This document shows positions 1-11,196 of a stretch of DNA of 64,000 nt, one piece after another. The translations under genes were made by a program, and so were the position numbers. This DNA is from Colletotrichum lupini (lineage: Eukaryota > Ascomycota > Sordariomycetes > Glomerellales > Glomerellaceae): positions 5,022,001-5,086,000 of the forward strand of contig NC_064677.1 of NCBI RefSeq assembly GCF_023278565.1, read 5' to 3'. Numbering within the stretch: the stretch's first letter is position 1; each line of letters starts with the position of its first letter. The notes under the pieces were generated by a model that saw nothing but the letters and a program-made list of their open reading frames with translations, searched no databases and was not told the DNA's origin.

Positions 1-3000
1 GCCGCGCCACGTAAGCAATGCTCATGTGGTAGGATGTAAATAGGAGGAGGTATCAGCGGGCTGAGGTGTAATCTCGTTTCCAATGGTCCCAAGATGGTTG
101 TTCTTTTGAATGCTCCTGTGCAGATCAGCGCCCGAGCAGGAAGCCTCAAGGCTGGTCCTCCGGTTCCTCTTCGAGCCTAGCGGCAGCCTCGAAGCGGCAG
201 CGGCTGAACGTCTGGACGCAAACTAACGAATCCCACGACGACAATCTTACATACCGGTTTGCAGACACAATATGTCGCTTTCCTAATCTTGTCAATGGTT
301 GGTCAGAAGAAGTTGATCTGGGGTCATTGGAATGATGAGAAAATATCGTTGTGGAGTCTTTTAAACGAGGGTTCGGGGTGAAAAGGTTGTGCAATAAGTC
401 TTAATCTGACACCTCGAGATCGTTTGATGTTGACGTCCCTACCATAAGTGGCATCCATCGTAAAGGCGGAAGGCGACATCTACTGTGCCTCTGGTCTGGA
501 ATTCGACTCTTGTACTATGGATTGACTTGTAGGTTGATCATGCGAAAAACTATACTGAGATAAAGACCCATATACCTGGGCTCGTGCTGATTCGCGGAAG
601 AGAACGCAGTTGCTGCAAGAACGTTGCCGTTAATGTTACGCGACATTGAGTACATATGTATCATTGCCAGGCCCCTGGATCCAAAAGTAGGATAAATGCT
701 CGGCGTCTATGCTGCGCAGACAACAGACACAGTGTCGAAGTAGCCTCACTGATCAAAGCTTGCGCCGGTGCTTTTGCCGTCGGCAATGGTCAAGGTCGTC
801 TAGAATCTTGTACTAGATGGTCGAGCTCCGTGCGAACTCATGCGACCGAAGGCAACCATGCTCAAGCAGGTGAGCCAGACACAACATGAGCTATATTTGT
901 TCTTCGGTTCAAATATCTCGAATTGCTGCAGGCGCAGGTAGATTAGCGGTTGCCATTGCTGGACGTTTCTGACGTCACCTGTTTTTGCTAAACGTTTCCA
1001 CGGTGAAGCGTGATTACGAGTGTAGAATGCCGTGGGTCAGAGGTCAGCTCCTGATTGCTAGATTGCGATTGATAACAAGGCAGACGCGTACTTTGGATGA
1101 GTTAGCAAGGGCGTTCGTTGCAAGTCGTCGAATTAGGCTCGGCAAGATGCGAAGTCGCCCCTTGATCCCGGTCCGGCCCCGCGATTTGGGTTGGATGCAG
1201 CTTAGGGAATGCCCTGTGTTCTGTCCCGGACCAACCTTGCCATCAACCATTCAATTCCCGTGGATGGTTCTGCGGCTTGTTGCAGATCATTTCCCCTTGG
1301 CCAGGGGCAGATAGCCACGGAAGCGCCCAACCGAAGCATACCAGCCAGTCCGCATGTCGGCCAGGCCTCGAAATCAACTTAGGCCGTAAACTTGGCGAGA
1401 CATATCTCAGCGTTTGCTGGAATCGTCAGACGCTCACGGGCAGCTGCATGCTATCGGGGGACATGAACGCATATCCTCGAAGGAGAAATAGGCGCAATTC
1501 AAAGTAATCAATGCTGGCGAGCGAAAACCATGGCAAGACTTCAACTAATCTCAGTGTCGCTAGGGTTGCATCAGACTCGGGTCACTGATCACCGGTGATC
1601 CCTGCCTGTGAAGTTGCGGTCTCCACGCGTCCCCGCAGTTCTCATGTTCGGGCAAGCGTTCAAAGAATCAAGGATAGAACTGAGCGAAGCCTCTCTCTCT
1701 CTCTCTCCGCGATTCTGTCTCCGGGGAGTACAGGCTGGTATTCAGGGCTTGCTCGAAAACTAGCCTGGACCCAAGCGCTCGAAATCAAGCGTGTGCGATT
1801 TCTTCTATCATCATCCGAGACTCGGGCTGCGACCATGCCGACATCATCAAATAGACAAGACTTGAGGCGTAAGCAATTGCTCTTGCGCTGGTAGCAAGTC
1901 AGCTGGACAGAGTGTCTGTATATATCAGAAGCTTCCTTGGTCCAGGGAAAGTAATCTCTGTGGTAAAGTCGAAGCTTCATGAACGTGCTAATTGCCACCA
2001 TTTGAACTAAAAAACTCGAACATTTCCGAGAACCTTGGCTGCATTTAAACCCCAATATAGCAGATTGGAACAATGCAGACAGTTGCGTAGTGCGAAAATT
2101 TGGCAATTCCCCTTATCACATAGTGGCGCGGTCTACCTTGAAGTGACAGCGGGAGGCGGTTGAGTTGTGTTCAGACTTCTCACACACCCTCTCCTCTGAG
2201 ACGCAACTCTCGGATCTCCAGGCTCGAAAGCATTGACATCCTGACAGACGTCGTCCATGCCAAGGATCATTGCAGATCAACCCGTGAGTCGCCGCCTAGA
2301 TTTGTGCCTGACATCAATGGCAATGTATAGAAGCAGGCTGCCCCCAGGAGAAAGCCTTTGCGGGAAACCGCAATCCCCTAACATCCATTGTGTGCTGGCG
2401 GTGCCGTGTTTTATGTCGTCGTGAGTTTCTGTTCCGTTTGTCAAACACTCGACGAATCATTTCATTGAGGATGGAATAATCTGTGAACGAACTCTCGGAT
2501 TCGTAAGCGTTACTGAGCTGATTCGCCAGTCAATCAGGTTTTCAAAACGTCGGACCATGCTGATTTGGCCTCTAGGAATTTCTTGATTCCTCACAAATCA
2601 GTCAATGCAGCATCTACACGGGGGCATCGATGTTTGACGGGGCTGGCTCACTGAAGATGACTCAAGGCTCCTGGAACTCGGCCGAATAGTGGTGGACTCG
2701 GAAGAATCGTCGGTCATCGTGCTCAGGGAGCGGCAGGGACATAATCGCACGCGAGAAGTGGGGCGTGACGATGTGTCGGGGCGATGATGCGTAGGTTGAG
2801 CGCCAAACGTGCTCGTCCATCGGCGGATCAACCACATTTTAGGAGACGGAAGAGCAGAGATCGAAAGGCTGTGATTGCGATTGGCGGGCTTAGGGCGAGA
2901 TTGTGGGACGAGCTCCCCTGGTGGTGCTTTGGGATGGCCGAGAATAGGGTGGCCCGAGACTTCGGATGAATGTGATGAAATACCAAACTCTGGGCTCGGC

Positions 3001-4282
3001 AGCGACATTTGAGACAGCGTATCAGCTCTTGTGAACAACGTAGGCCGTATGAGTCGTTTCGAACAGTCTTGGAGGCGTATGGGGCTGAAGTCTTTTCTAC
3101 CAAGCACCATAGTTGAAGTGGTCGGCAAGGAGCTCCAGACCGTCGAACCATCAACCCCTGTTCAGGAACTGCGATTGATAGCAGAGCCACGGCTGGCCTG
3201 GAACTTTCTCCCTAAGTGGCCCATGCTGCTGTCTCCAAATAATTACAGATATTTTGTGGTAGAGCTATATTTGGAAACAGAGGCGTGAGGCTGTCATAGA
3301 ATATCGTGCTGGTATGGCTGGAGGTTCGATTGACGGACATAACGTCCAGATAAGGTAGGAAATTGCATTGGGCACAGGGTAGCCAATAAACAACGTTCAA
3401 CTCAACAACATCATTTCTTCTTTCGTCTCGTGATTCATTCGAAGTTTTGTGGGAGACCGATGAAAAAAAAAGGCGAGCAACGGGGGAGAAAATGGCCGAT
3501 GTCGAGACACGCCGTGAGCAGTTTGTTTGAGAGCAGAATGGATGGAGGTTGAGTTTGGGTGTGACGGTGTCACTAGAGAAAAGAATTGTTAGCAGGAGAA
3601 GGTATCGGTACTTCTTGCTCTTTTAGGCTACCGAAGCTAAGAAGGCCCACAAGCCAATGAGAACGAACATAGTGGAGAAGACCCCGCCTTGGCATCGTCG
3701 CAAACTCCACCCATGCGCAAGTTGCCGAAGGGGCGTTCCCTGATATTCCGTATCAGCTCCTTCTCCTGGCCTTAGCAGAATGTCTCGCGTGATACCGCAA
3801 CCTTCTGCTAACGCAGTCTTAGGCCAGAATGTGGCCGGTTGCCCGTCTCACCAGGGTGTAACCAGGCTTTCAGGCCCTCCGGAAGGCGCAACAAAAAGTC
3901 ACGGCCGTCCGCCTCCTACATCTTGGCACGAGCCAAGTCTACTTCCCATTCATGCACAACATGCTCTCGTTTCGCCGCAGTATCGCGAAGACTTATTCGT
4001 AACACCCTCCCTGCTTGAAGCGTCTGAAGATCCCACGCAAACCTTCTCGCTGCCAGTCTATAACATCGCCCGTGCCGCCTTGATCCCCTCATCTTGGCAA
4101 ATCCATCTGAAGGACCAGGACGCTCTATCTCTCACTTCCCATCTTAAATAATAACTGACTCCACGGCCGGGACTGGAGCCTGGTAAAACCGTACATAATA
4201 CACACCGTCACTCTCTTAATAGTCGATTGTTTACCAGTTCTCGTACGCCAGCGTCGACCGCTTCGCCACGATATTCGCAAAA
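1..4282. other. Gene-poor region upstream of the copper transporter gene
   Basis: I see no gene I can support here. Base composition is normal for the GC-rich part of the window and there is no RIP signature. The open frames present, including ones of 100-180 codons at 1660-2106 and 2598-3128 on the minus strand and 3780-4151 on the plus strand, have low-complexity or random-looking composition and no recognisable domain. A short CT-dinucleotide run lies at about 1690-1707. The last few hundred bases must hold the promoter and 5' leader of the copper transporter gene. I looked for a Mac1-type TTTGCTC copper element and found only imperfect matches. Confidence 0.5.
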
Positions 4283-4988
4283 ATGGACAGCTTTCTCATG
4301 GCAAGACACGGTGGCGATGACCACGGAGCGACAGGAACAGCAACTGCTTCGGATGCTATGCCGGGAATGGATATGGGATCCGGCACGATGAACGATACCC
4401 ACGGCTCGACTGGCTCAAGCATGAGCATGATGATGATGACCATCTTCCAGACCAGTCTGAAGACTCCTCTCTACACCGAGGCCTGGACCCCGAACAGCGT
4501 TGGCACTTACGCCGCCACGTGCATCTTCCTCATCTTCTTGGCCTTCGGTCTTCGCAGCATGCTCGCTCTCAAGTCTATTCAGGAGAAGCGATGGTTGGAC
4601 AAGGACTTCAAGCGCCGCTACGTGAGCGTTAACGGCAAGCTCGGCATGGCAGGAAAGATGTCAACGGACAGCATGGCAAAGCAAATGGTACTTTCCGAGA
4701 ACGGCCTCGAGGAGAACGTCACTGTCGTTCAGAAGGGACATGGCATTTGGAGGCCCTGGAGATTCTCCGTTGATCCTGTTCGTGCTGTGATTGACACTGC
4801 CATTGCCGGAGTTGGGTATCTGCTGTACGTGTTCTTTTTCTCGCTGCTTACTTTTGAAACATCTACTAACAATTCATAGCATGTTGGCTGTCATGACAAT
4901 GAACGTTGGTTACTTGCTGTCAGTTCTCGGCGGCGTCTTCCTGGGCAGTCTCGCTGTTGGCCGTTTTGCCACTATGGGCGAGCACTAG
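4283..4988 (+). CDS. Ctr-family copper transporter, one intron
   Basis: Predicted high-affinity copper(I) transporter of the Ctr family, which works as a homotrimer in the plasma or vacuolar membrane. Exons are 4283-4824 and 4880-4988; the 55-bp intron 4825-4879 begins GTACGT, carries ACTAAC and ends ATAG. The product is 216 aa. The N-terminus is rich in Met and His, with MPGMDMG at residues 26-32 and a run of Met around 47-52, as expected for copper-capturing motifs. Transmembrane segment 1 is about residues 73-94. The diagnostic MX3M motif (M182-M186) is in TM2 and GX3G (G199-G203) in TM3; both are encoded in exon 2, so the intron call is needed to recover them. The first Met of the open frame is used as start. 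Closest named type (Ctr2 or Ctr3-like) cannot be decided from sequence alone. Confidence 0.93.
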
Positions 4989-6536
4989 TGAATTATCAGC
5001 AGCAGTTATGGAGACAATACCGACTAGAACGATCTCCTCAATTCACTTGCTGTTGTATGATGCGGTGACTCTAGTGATGGACGGATGCTGGATCATGGCA
5101 AATAGACACGAGGAATGCGACCACGACGGAATGGACACCGCGACAATCAACAAACTTTTTTTTTTCTGTCCTTTTTTTTTCTTCTTCTTTTTTTGGAACC
5201 GCATGCGAAGGAAACTACCAGGCTACTTCCGGCTGGAGATTACGCTCGCTGTGTTGTGCTGCACGAAGCAACGTTTGTACACTCAGTGGCAGCCTGCGGT
5301 TGTCAAACTCAAGCAGCTACGATCGATAGTAGTGAAGCTATGTGTACAGATTCGGTACTCAATATGGGGTTCCCTCCTTCTCGTCTCTTGTGGTCTCGTG
5401 GTGATAGCGCGGCAAGTACATATACAAGGGTGCCTAGTGCCGTTCCTGGCTCGTGCAGAAACCTTCTCAAACTCCCTCAGCCCGTCGCCTCCGTCCCCCG
5501 CTTCCTGCGAGGTTCAAGTGAGACATACCAAGCCACCAAGCAAGTCTTCCTTACCGTCGCTGCCTTCGTTGCTGTGCCACATCACCTAAGCCGTCTACTC
5601 GACCTCTTCCCCTTTCGTCCAAGTCAAGCCTTCGAATACCAAATGAGTCGAGCCCAAAAGGAGCCGCATGTCGACCTGTCCGCCACGCTCGGCCAGAGAT
5701 GCAACTGGAGGTGGCTATAGCCTATCAGCCCTCAGATTCTGCCCCTACGAAAGTGTATCACTAAGCAGCCAGACAGGCTCACATGCTGGCAGGGTCCAAT
5801 TCGAGGGGATGCAACCCAGGACGAACGATAAGATCAGCAGCCCGACCATGTTTTCTGGGACTGCACCAATAGTCGACTGTACACCCAATCACATGTTTTG
5901 CGAGTACGGATACGTTATTATTGTTGATCAACAGGCATCCTCCCTTCGCGCTCTGGCGTCTCGAGTCGCGGTGCCAGATGCGACGTCACCCAGCGTGGCA
6001 TGGCAGCCCTGAGCATGTGGAGTGTTTCCCCCAATTCCGCACTCTTCGAAGAACCCGTCCTTCCACGAAGCTTGTTTCTGCCCGTTTCATCTGAACAGCT
6101 CCCCTCCAGACTGACCTCGAAGTTTCACTGCTCCGATGCTCCGTTCCAGTCAAATTTGGTTCCCGGCCATCTTGCAGAGGGGTACGACAACTTCCACATG
6201 GGACGGACAAAATGAATCGATGCTCTACCTCGACGATCTCTTCTCTACAGCAGAGCTTTGAATGGCCAAGACAATGACGAGGTTACCGCATGTCTACCGG
6301 CGTTACTAGCACCAGTGTCAGAAACCGAGAGACAAGCAAGATATATTTGCACCACCAACTCCGACTGAAGGCTGTGTTTGGATGTCACAACACAAACTTG
6401 AATAGTCCGATACAACATAAGTCAGTTGAACCCTGCCATCCGTTGCATCTTAACCACCACGCTCCAATCGGGTCATGATTCACTACGAAGACGACAACAG
6501 ACGACGGGAGCGCCATGGCTGTGCGGGGCTTTCGCT

Positions 6537-7440
6537 TTACCCGGAGTCCACGATATCTGTGCCTGAACCCGGAGATGGGGAATCATTAGCAAGGAGACGC
6601 GGCTCAACTCCGAGCACTGTGCAATACAAAGCGACCATCCTCGAGCCTCGGGACTTTGTGGGTGTCACTTCTTTCTGAACGTCTCGAAGAGGAGTAGTCA
6701 GGACGATGTAAAGTTCTTGATTGTCCGGACTAACGAGAGCTCGGCCTAGGCTCACTACCAGAGGACGAATACTATCAAGAACGGGACTCCGAGTAGAGGA
6801 GGGCGCGGAGACAATCCTGGACACCATTTTCTCAAACGCCAGCAGCATCAGTCCATCATTTGCAGTGTCCGACGATACCACAGAGCCCTAGACCACCAGG
6901 AAACGAACGTGGCGAGTCCATATATCAGCCGGAAGCTTGCCACACCTCTTACTGGCCCAACCGCCGGCGAAGTCTCCCGTAATCCTGGAAATGACCTCGG
7001 GACCGGCATCCAGTCCAGTCGAGGTAACGGGCCCTTGGGACTGGGCATTCAACCCTGTATGCAGCGTCCTAGAGGTCGCCGACCCTGTCAATTCAAAATC
7101 AATCTCTTCCTCGTCCATCCTTGTCGACGGACTACAGAGACAGAGGGCTGGGCTGATATCCAAGTTTGACCCATGTACAGCCTTATGTGCCGTTGCCGAG
7201 ATTACGGAGACGATCAAAACAGTTGCATAGCTGCTCGGCCAAGGTCTGAAGAGCTTCAGAAAATGGTCTACCGAAATCTAGATCCGATCACGTCTGACCA
7301 CATTGAAACCGCAGCGGACCGGTTCGCCGCAAATCCCGTTAAGGTCGCCAGGCCCAAAAAGGCAACGAGCTGTCCCTGCTCACGTCCAAATCTAGACAGG
7401 ACCTTCTCCACCAAAAACAACAGAGATACATTTGCCGGAA
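6537..7440 (-). other. Possible unrecognised or decayed minus-strand gene
   Basis: Several adjacent minus-strand frames read like protein although no single open frame joins them. One stretch (about 7438-7268) has hydrophobic coding-like residues including LLFLVEKVLSRFG. Two overlapping stretches just downstream read FSEALQTLAEQLCNCFDRL and SSYATVLIVSVISATAHKAV. A third (about 6881-6537) reads AFEKMVSRIVSAP and LDSIRPLVVSLGRALV. A GTGAGC donor inside the first stretch and a CTAG acceptor near 7283 could join parts of it. The frames change without convincing introns elsewhere, so this may be a gene with introns I cannot place, a decayed gene, or chance. I do not recognise the family. Confidence 0.22.
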
Positions 7441-9181
7441 AGCCTCACAGCTAGATACGCGTCTTTCCAAATATGTCATATTTACCCCGCTGTAAAAAGG
7501 TCTGTAAAAAGGTCAAAAGGAAAAAGTTGAAGCACGCAGATGCGCATGTGACACATCAAAGACTTGATCAGTCTCACTCTCCCGGTCAGTCGAATACAAC
7601 TCCTCCGATCGACCCCGCTAGTTGCACACTGTATCCCCAGAAACGATTCAAGTCAAGTTTGCCAGATGAGAGAGACCGACAACGACGATGAGATAGCTGT
7701 GAACCTCATCTTCATCAACAGTCCAGCCAAGAGGGTTGTGCATCGTCCTTCGTGCCAAGTCTACGGGCTGCTCTCCTCTTCGACTCCCCGCTGGACCCCC
7801 GCTACTGGCGCTGTCGCCAAAGCCGCGCTGAGGACGTGCACCACCTTATTAGTAACAACGAGCGGAACATGAGGGCGGGCAATGCAGGCAGTACCCGTAG
7901 GTCCACAACCACTGTCAGTCCGCGCCCAGCAGTTAGGTTGCGCCGGCCGTGCCACGGGCGGGTCTATCGTTCACCGAATCACAACACGCGAGAAGGCCAA
8001 AAGCAGCATACAAATCTCTCACTCTGCCCCTTGCATCCCGAGTTCCCGCCATCCATGAGTCTGCAGTGAGTTTAGTCGCCCGTGAATGGAACCAGAGATC
8101 CGCTGTTCGACCTAATCAGGCAAAAGTTGTCGGCGGGCTATTTCAACCGCATACCAATGCGACGACAACATCCACAGTTTTGCAATGACAAGAACAAGAA
8201 TAAGAGAGTGCATGTCGACAAATTAACCTCTGTCAATCAAGTGCGGTCTGGAACCTACTACCCTAGATCTTCCACCCCTCCCCTCGGACGTCAAACTGTC
8301 AACAAGTTTACCAAGCAAGCAAGCAACCGGACGGTAGGGGTTGGCTCGTTCGTACTCGATGCCTGCCCGAGCTTGAATTAATTAGGAAATTCCAAGGAGA
8401 AATGACACAACCATTTGTATGGACAGGACAGAAGCCAAAATCTGTTGCGAAAACCTTGCCCACCGCTTGACAACCAAGCTTCGCGCGACCTTATGCTGTC
8501 GGGCAGCTGTCAAAAAACGACCCGGGCTTTCTTCCTTTCTTCCTCCCCCCTCCTCCTCACCACCACCACCGTGGTAGGTAGTGTAGCTTGTTTGCCAGCA
8601 CCTCTTTGTGCCTGTTTTTTTTTTTTTTTTTTTGTCTTTCCCCTTCTTTCGTGTGTCTCGCATTCCAGCTTTAGAGTTCAGTCACTTGTCATGTCACCAT
8701 GACGGCACACCACACACTTTTACGTATGCCGCCACGGACAACTGCGCACTGCCGAACCAACCCAAACCAAAGCCGAGTCTAAATTTTTGTTTGCTTGTTC
8801 GAGTCCGCAAACGGAATTGTTCGAGGACGGACGGACGGACGCGGGGAACGGAGGAAGGAAAAGTCGAAAGATCTGAAAATGTGTAAGCAACGGAAAGAAA
8901 AAGTCTCTCCTGGTCTCGACGGAAACAACCCACCACTTTTCACTTCGGATCAATCCTCGCATGATTGGTCAACAGTACGACGACCTATCTGTGCCTCCTC
9001 CTTCGACCATCTAGGATTCGATGCTCTAGGAGTATAGTGCATAGATATTGTAGACCTTTCAGATAACCATCACTTCACAGAACTCGGCGCGTAAATTACA
9101 ATTCTTCTTATAACATTTTCACAACATTAGCAATTCGTCAGGTCCTGTCTTTCTAGTCGTGGTGATTTCCGGTACGAAGAC

Positions 9182-9201
9182 GGGGGGGGGGGGGGGGGGG
9201 G
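9182..9201 (+). repeat. Homopolymeric G tract (20 G)
   Basis: An uninterrupted run of 20 G, followed by the purine-rich sequence GAAGGAGGAGGAATAATAAT. It lies about 1.1 kb beyond the stop codon of the mcm1 gene in the direction of its transcription. Long G runs can form G-quadruplexes and are prone to length error during sequencing, so the exact count should be treated as approximate. Confidence 0.9.
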
Positions 9202-10329
9202 AAGGAGGAGGAATAATAATCGCCAAAGGGGGGCGCGCACGCGGATATAACTATCATACAAGGTGTATAGAGACATTTCATCCTCTCCATATTCTTAAAA
9301 CTCATCTTGCGTTCTTCATCACTTCCTTTTTCCCATGAATCGGTGCATCCCCGGGCTCTCGGTGCCTGCTTATTCCCCCGTATCCCAGACTGAGAGCGCG
9401 CCTGACAACAACGACAACGATGACAGCGAACAGGAACGGAAAGTGTACGGTGTGAATGTAGCTTTTTGTTGATTTGCCCAGGGCCGGGGGGTATCGTGCC
9501 GAGTCCTACGGAGAAACAGAGCCCAAAAGACATTTCCTCGCAGAGCAGCGTAGTGAGAGATTACGGGTTCTGGAGCGGACCGAGTTGGTCGCGCGACGTC
9601 TCTCTGTTCCCTCGTTGATCCTCGACTTTAATGAAATCATCACAGTCCATTCCAAAAAAGATGTGCCTGCCCCAGCCGTGAGAATGTCGTGCTCTCGTGC
9701 TGAAAAAGGACCTTCCCCCTCCCGCGCCGGAAATTCCCCCACCCTGCTTCCGCAAGACATAGCTTTCTCCAACCACACAACTCTCCCCTACCGCCACTGG
9801 AGAAGAAGGAAAAAAGAACGAAAACGAAAATGGCCAACGATGCCATACAAACTCGCGTCCACAGACGGCAAGCCGCCTGTCGCGAGGCACAGACGTGCCG
9901 CGCTCAATGAGACCGCCGCCGTCGTAATGCCACCCATACCCCATGTCTCCTGATCGCATGCTCCTCAGTGTCTCCATGTCTCTCGTTATGTTCCCCCGTG
10001 TTTTCCCCAGCTAGACAGCATTAAAATCCGCTCCGCGATAACGGTATCGCACAATAACTGTTTTCCTTGAAAATTAAAGTCCAAGGACGGCCAAGTTGTG
10101 AGATGCCGGCGGAGTCGTAATAGCAAAAGGGAAATTGGGATCAAGAGAAATAAAAAGAAAACGTAGTGGAACGAGATGCAGCAATTATTCACACCGAATT
10201 GTAACGCCAAACTACCAGAGCCTCATCGCCGGGTGAAGAAATGACGAATGCCGGCGACTGAGGTCTGGGAGATGCAGGATGTGTGTCTGGTATCAACGGG
10301 AAATGCAAAAGTCACGATGAACTTGGCGA

Positions 10330-11196
10330 TCATGACTGATGCGACGTGTGCTGGGGAAGACCAGACTGCGGCGGCATAGCGTAGCCACCACCCCGTTGTT
10401 GTTGCTGGACGTAACTCTGGTAGGCGAGCGCCTGAGAAGGGTCCATGCCGACGTTGGACATGTAGTTAGGAGGCATGTGAGGTTGAGGCATACCCTGGCG
10501 TCCAGCCTGAGGGGGCAGGTGCTGTTGAGGAGGCTCTTCGGGCGAGTCAACCTGGTTCGAGTCGTCGACGCCGTTCTCGCCGCCTTGGGATGGCTCGGGT
10601 GCATTCAGGCATGCCTGTATCGAGAGTCAGAATTGTCCTTTTTCTTTTTCTTTGTAATTTTGCGTTGGTTCAAGCAGAAAGCGCATACCTGAATCAAGTT
10701 CTTGCCCTCAGCCTTAGTGACAAGAGGTTGCAACTTTGGTGTCGTGAAGGTGTAGACGAGACCTGTCTCGGAAACAACGAGGAGGAGCACTTGGGTGCCA
10801 GTGAGGACAGAAAGCTCATAAGCCTAGTGGACATTCTGGTCAGCATTTTGAACAAGTAAAAATCGGGCTGGTGCAGGCAGCAGCAAGTTTCCGTGGAGGA
10901 TTGCTTCGACTCGGTTGGAGATAGAGGAACGATTGGAATTGTCAACGTACCTTCTTCATGATACCAGCCTTGCGCTTGGAAAATGTAATGTGACGACGAG
11001 ACTTGTCGTTGATGAACTTAATCTCAATCTTGCGACGCTCGCGGCCGCCCTTCTCGTCATCATCATCGTCGTCGTCGGCGGTGCTGGGACGTTGGCGCTT
11101 GACGCCTCTGTTCTCGGCGACGCTGCCGTTGCCAACCTGCGACTCGTCGAGGTCGGTAGGCGAGGTCTGGTCGTGTTGATCGGTGATGTCGGCCAT
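10330..11196 (-). CDS. mcm1: MADS-box transcription factor, Mcm1/SRF type
   Basis: Orthologue-type of yeast Mcm1, a nuclear DNA-binding factor of mating, cell-cycle and development genes that acts as a dimer with partner proteins. Minus-strand exons are 11196-10951, 10823-10689 and 10614-10330, all joined in phase 0, giving 221 aa. Introns start GTACGT and GTATGC and end CTAG and ACAG. An Asp run (about residues 41-47) precedes the MADS domain at about 50-107, with KIEIKFINDKSRRHITFSKR and, after intron 1, AYELSVLTGTQVLLLVVSE. The first intron falls inside the domain directly after GIMKK. The tail is rich in Gln, Pro, Met and Gly, as in filamentous-fungal Mcm1. The start is the ATG followed by ADITDQ; an upstream in-frame TTG is not used. 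Confidence 0.96.

Larger units (their letters stand above)
4989..10329. other. 5.3-kb gap between the Ctr and mcm1 genes
   Basis: No gene can be supported with confidence in this stretch, which is long for a fungal genome. It contains T-rich tracts at about 5155-5195 and a run of 19 T at 8615-8633, a run of 20 G at 9182-9201, and pyrimidine-rich patches. The right end must include the 3' untranslated region of the mcm1 gene, which points toward it. A possible degenerate minus-strand gene at about 6537-7440 is listed separately. Otherwise the open frames are short, overlap in several frames and show no domain. Confidence 0.5.

Noticed and set aside
2598..3128. 176-residue minus-strand frame as a gene
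   Set aside because: Ser/Pro/Arg-rich with no domain, overlapped by another long frame on the same strand; composition typical of chance frames in GC-normal DNA.
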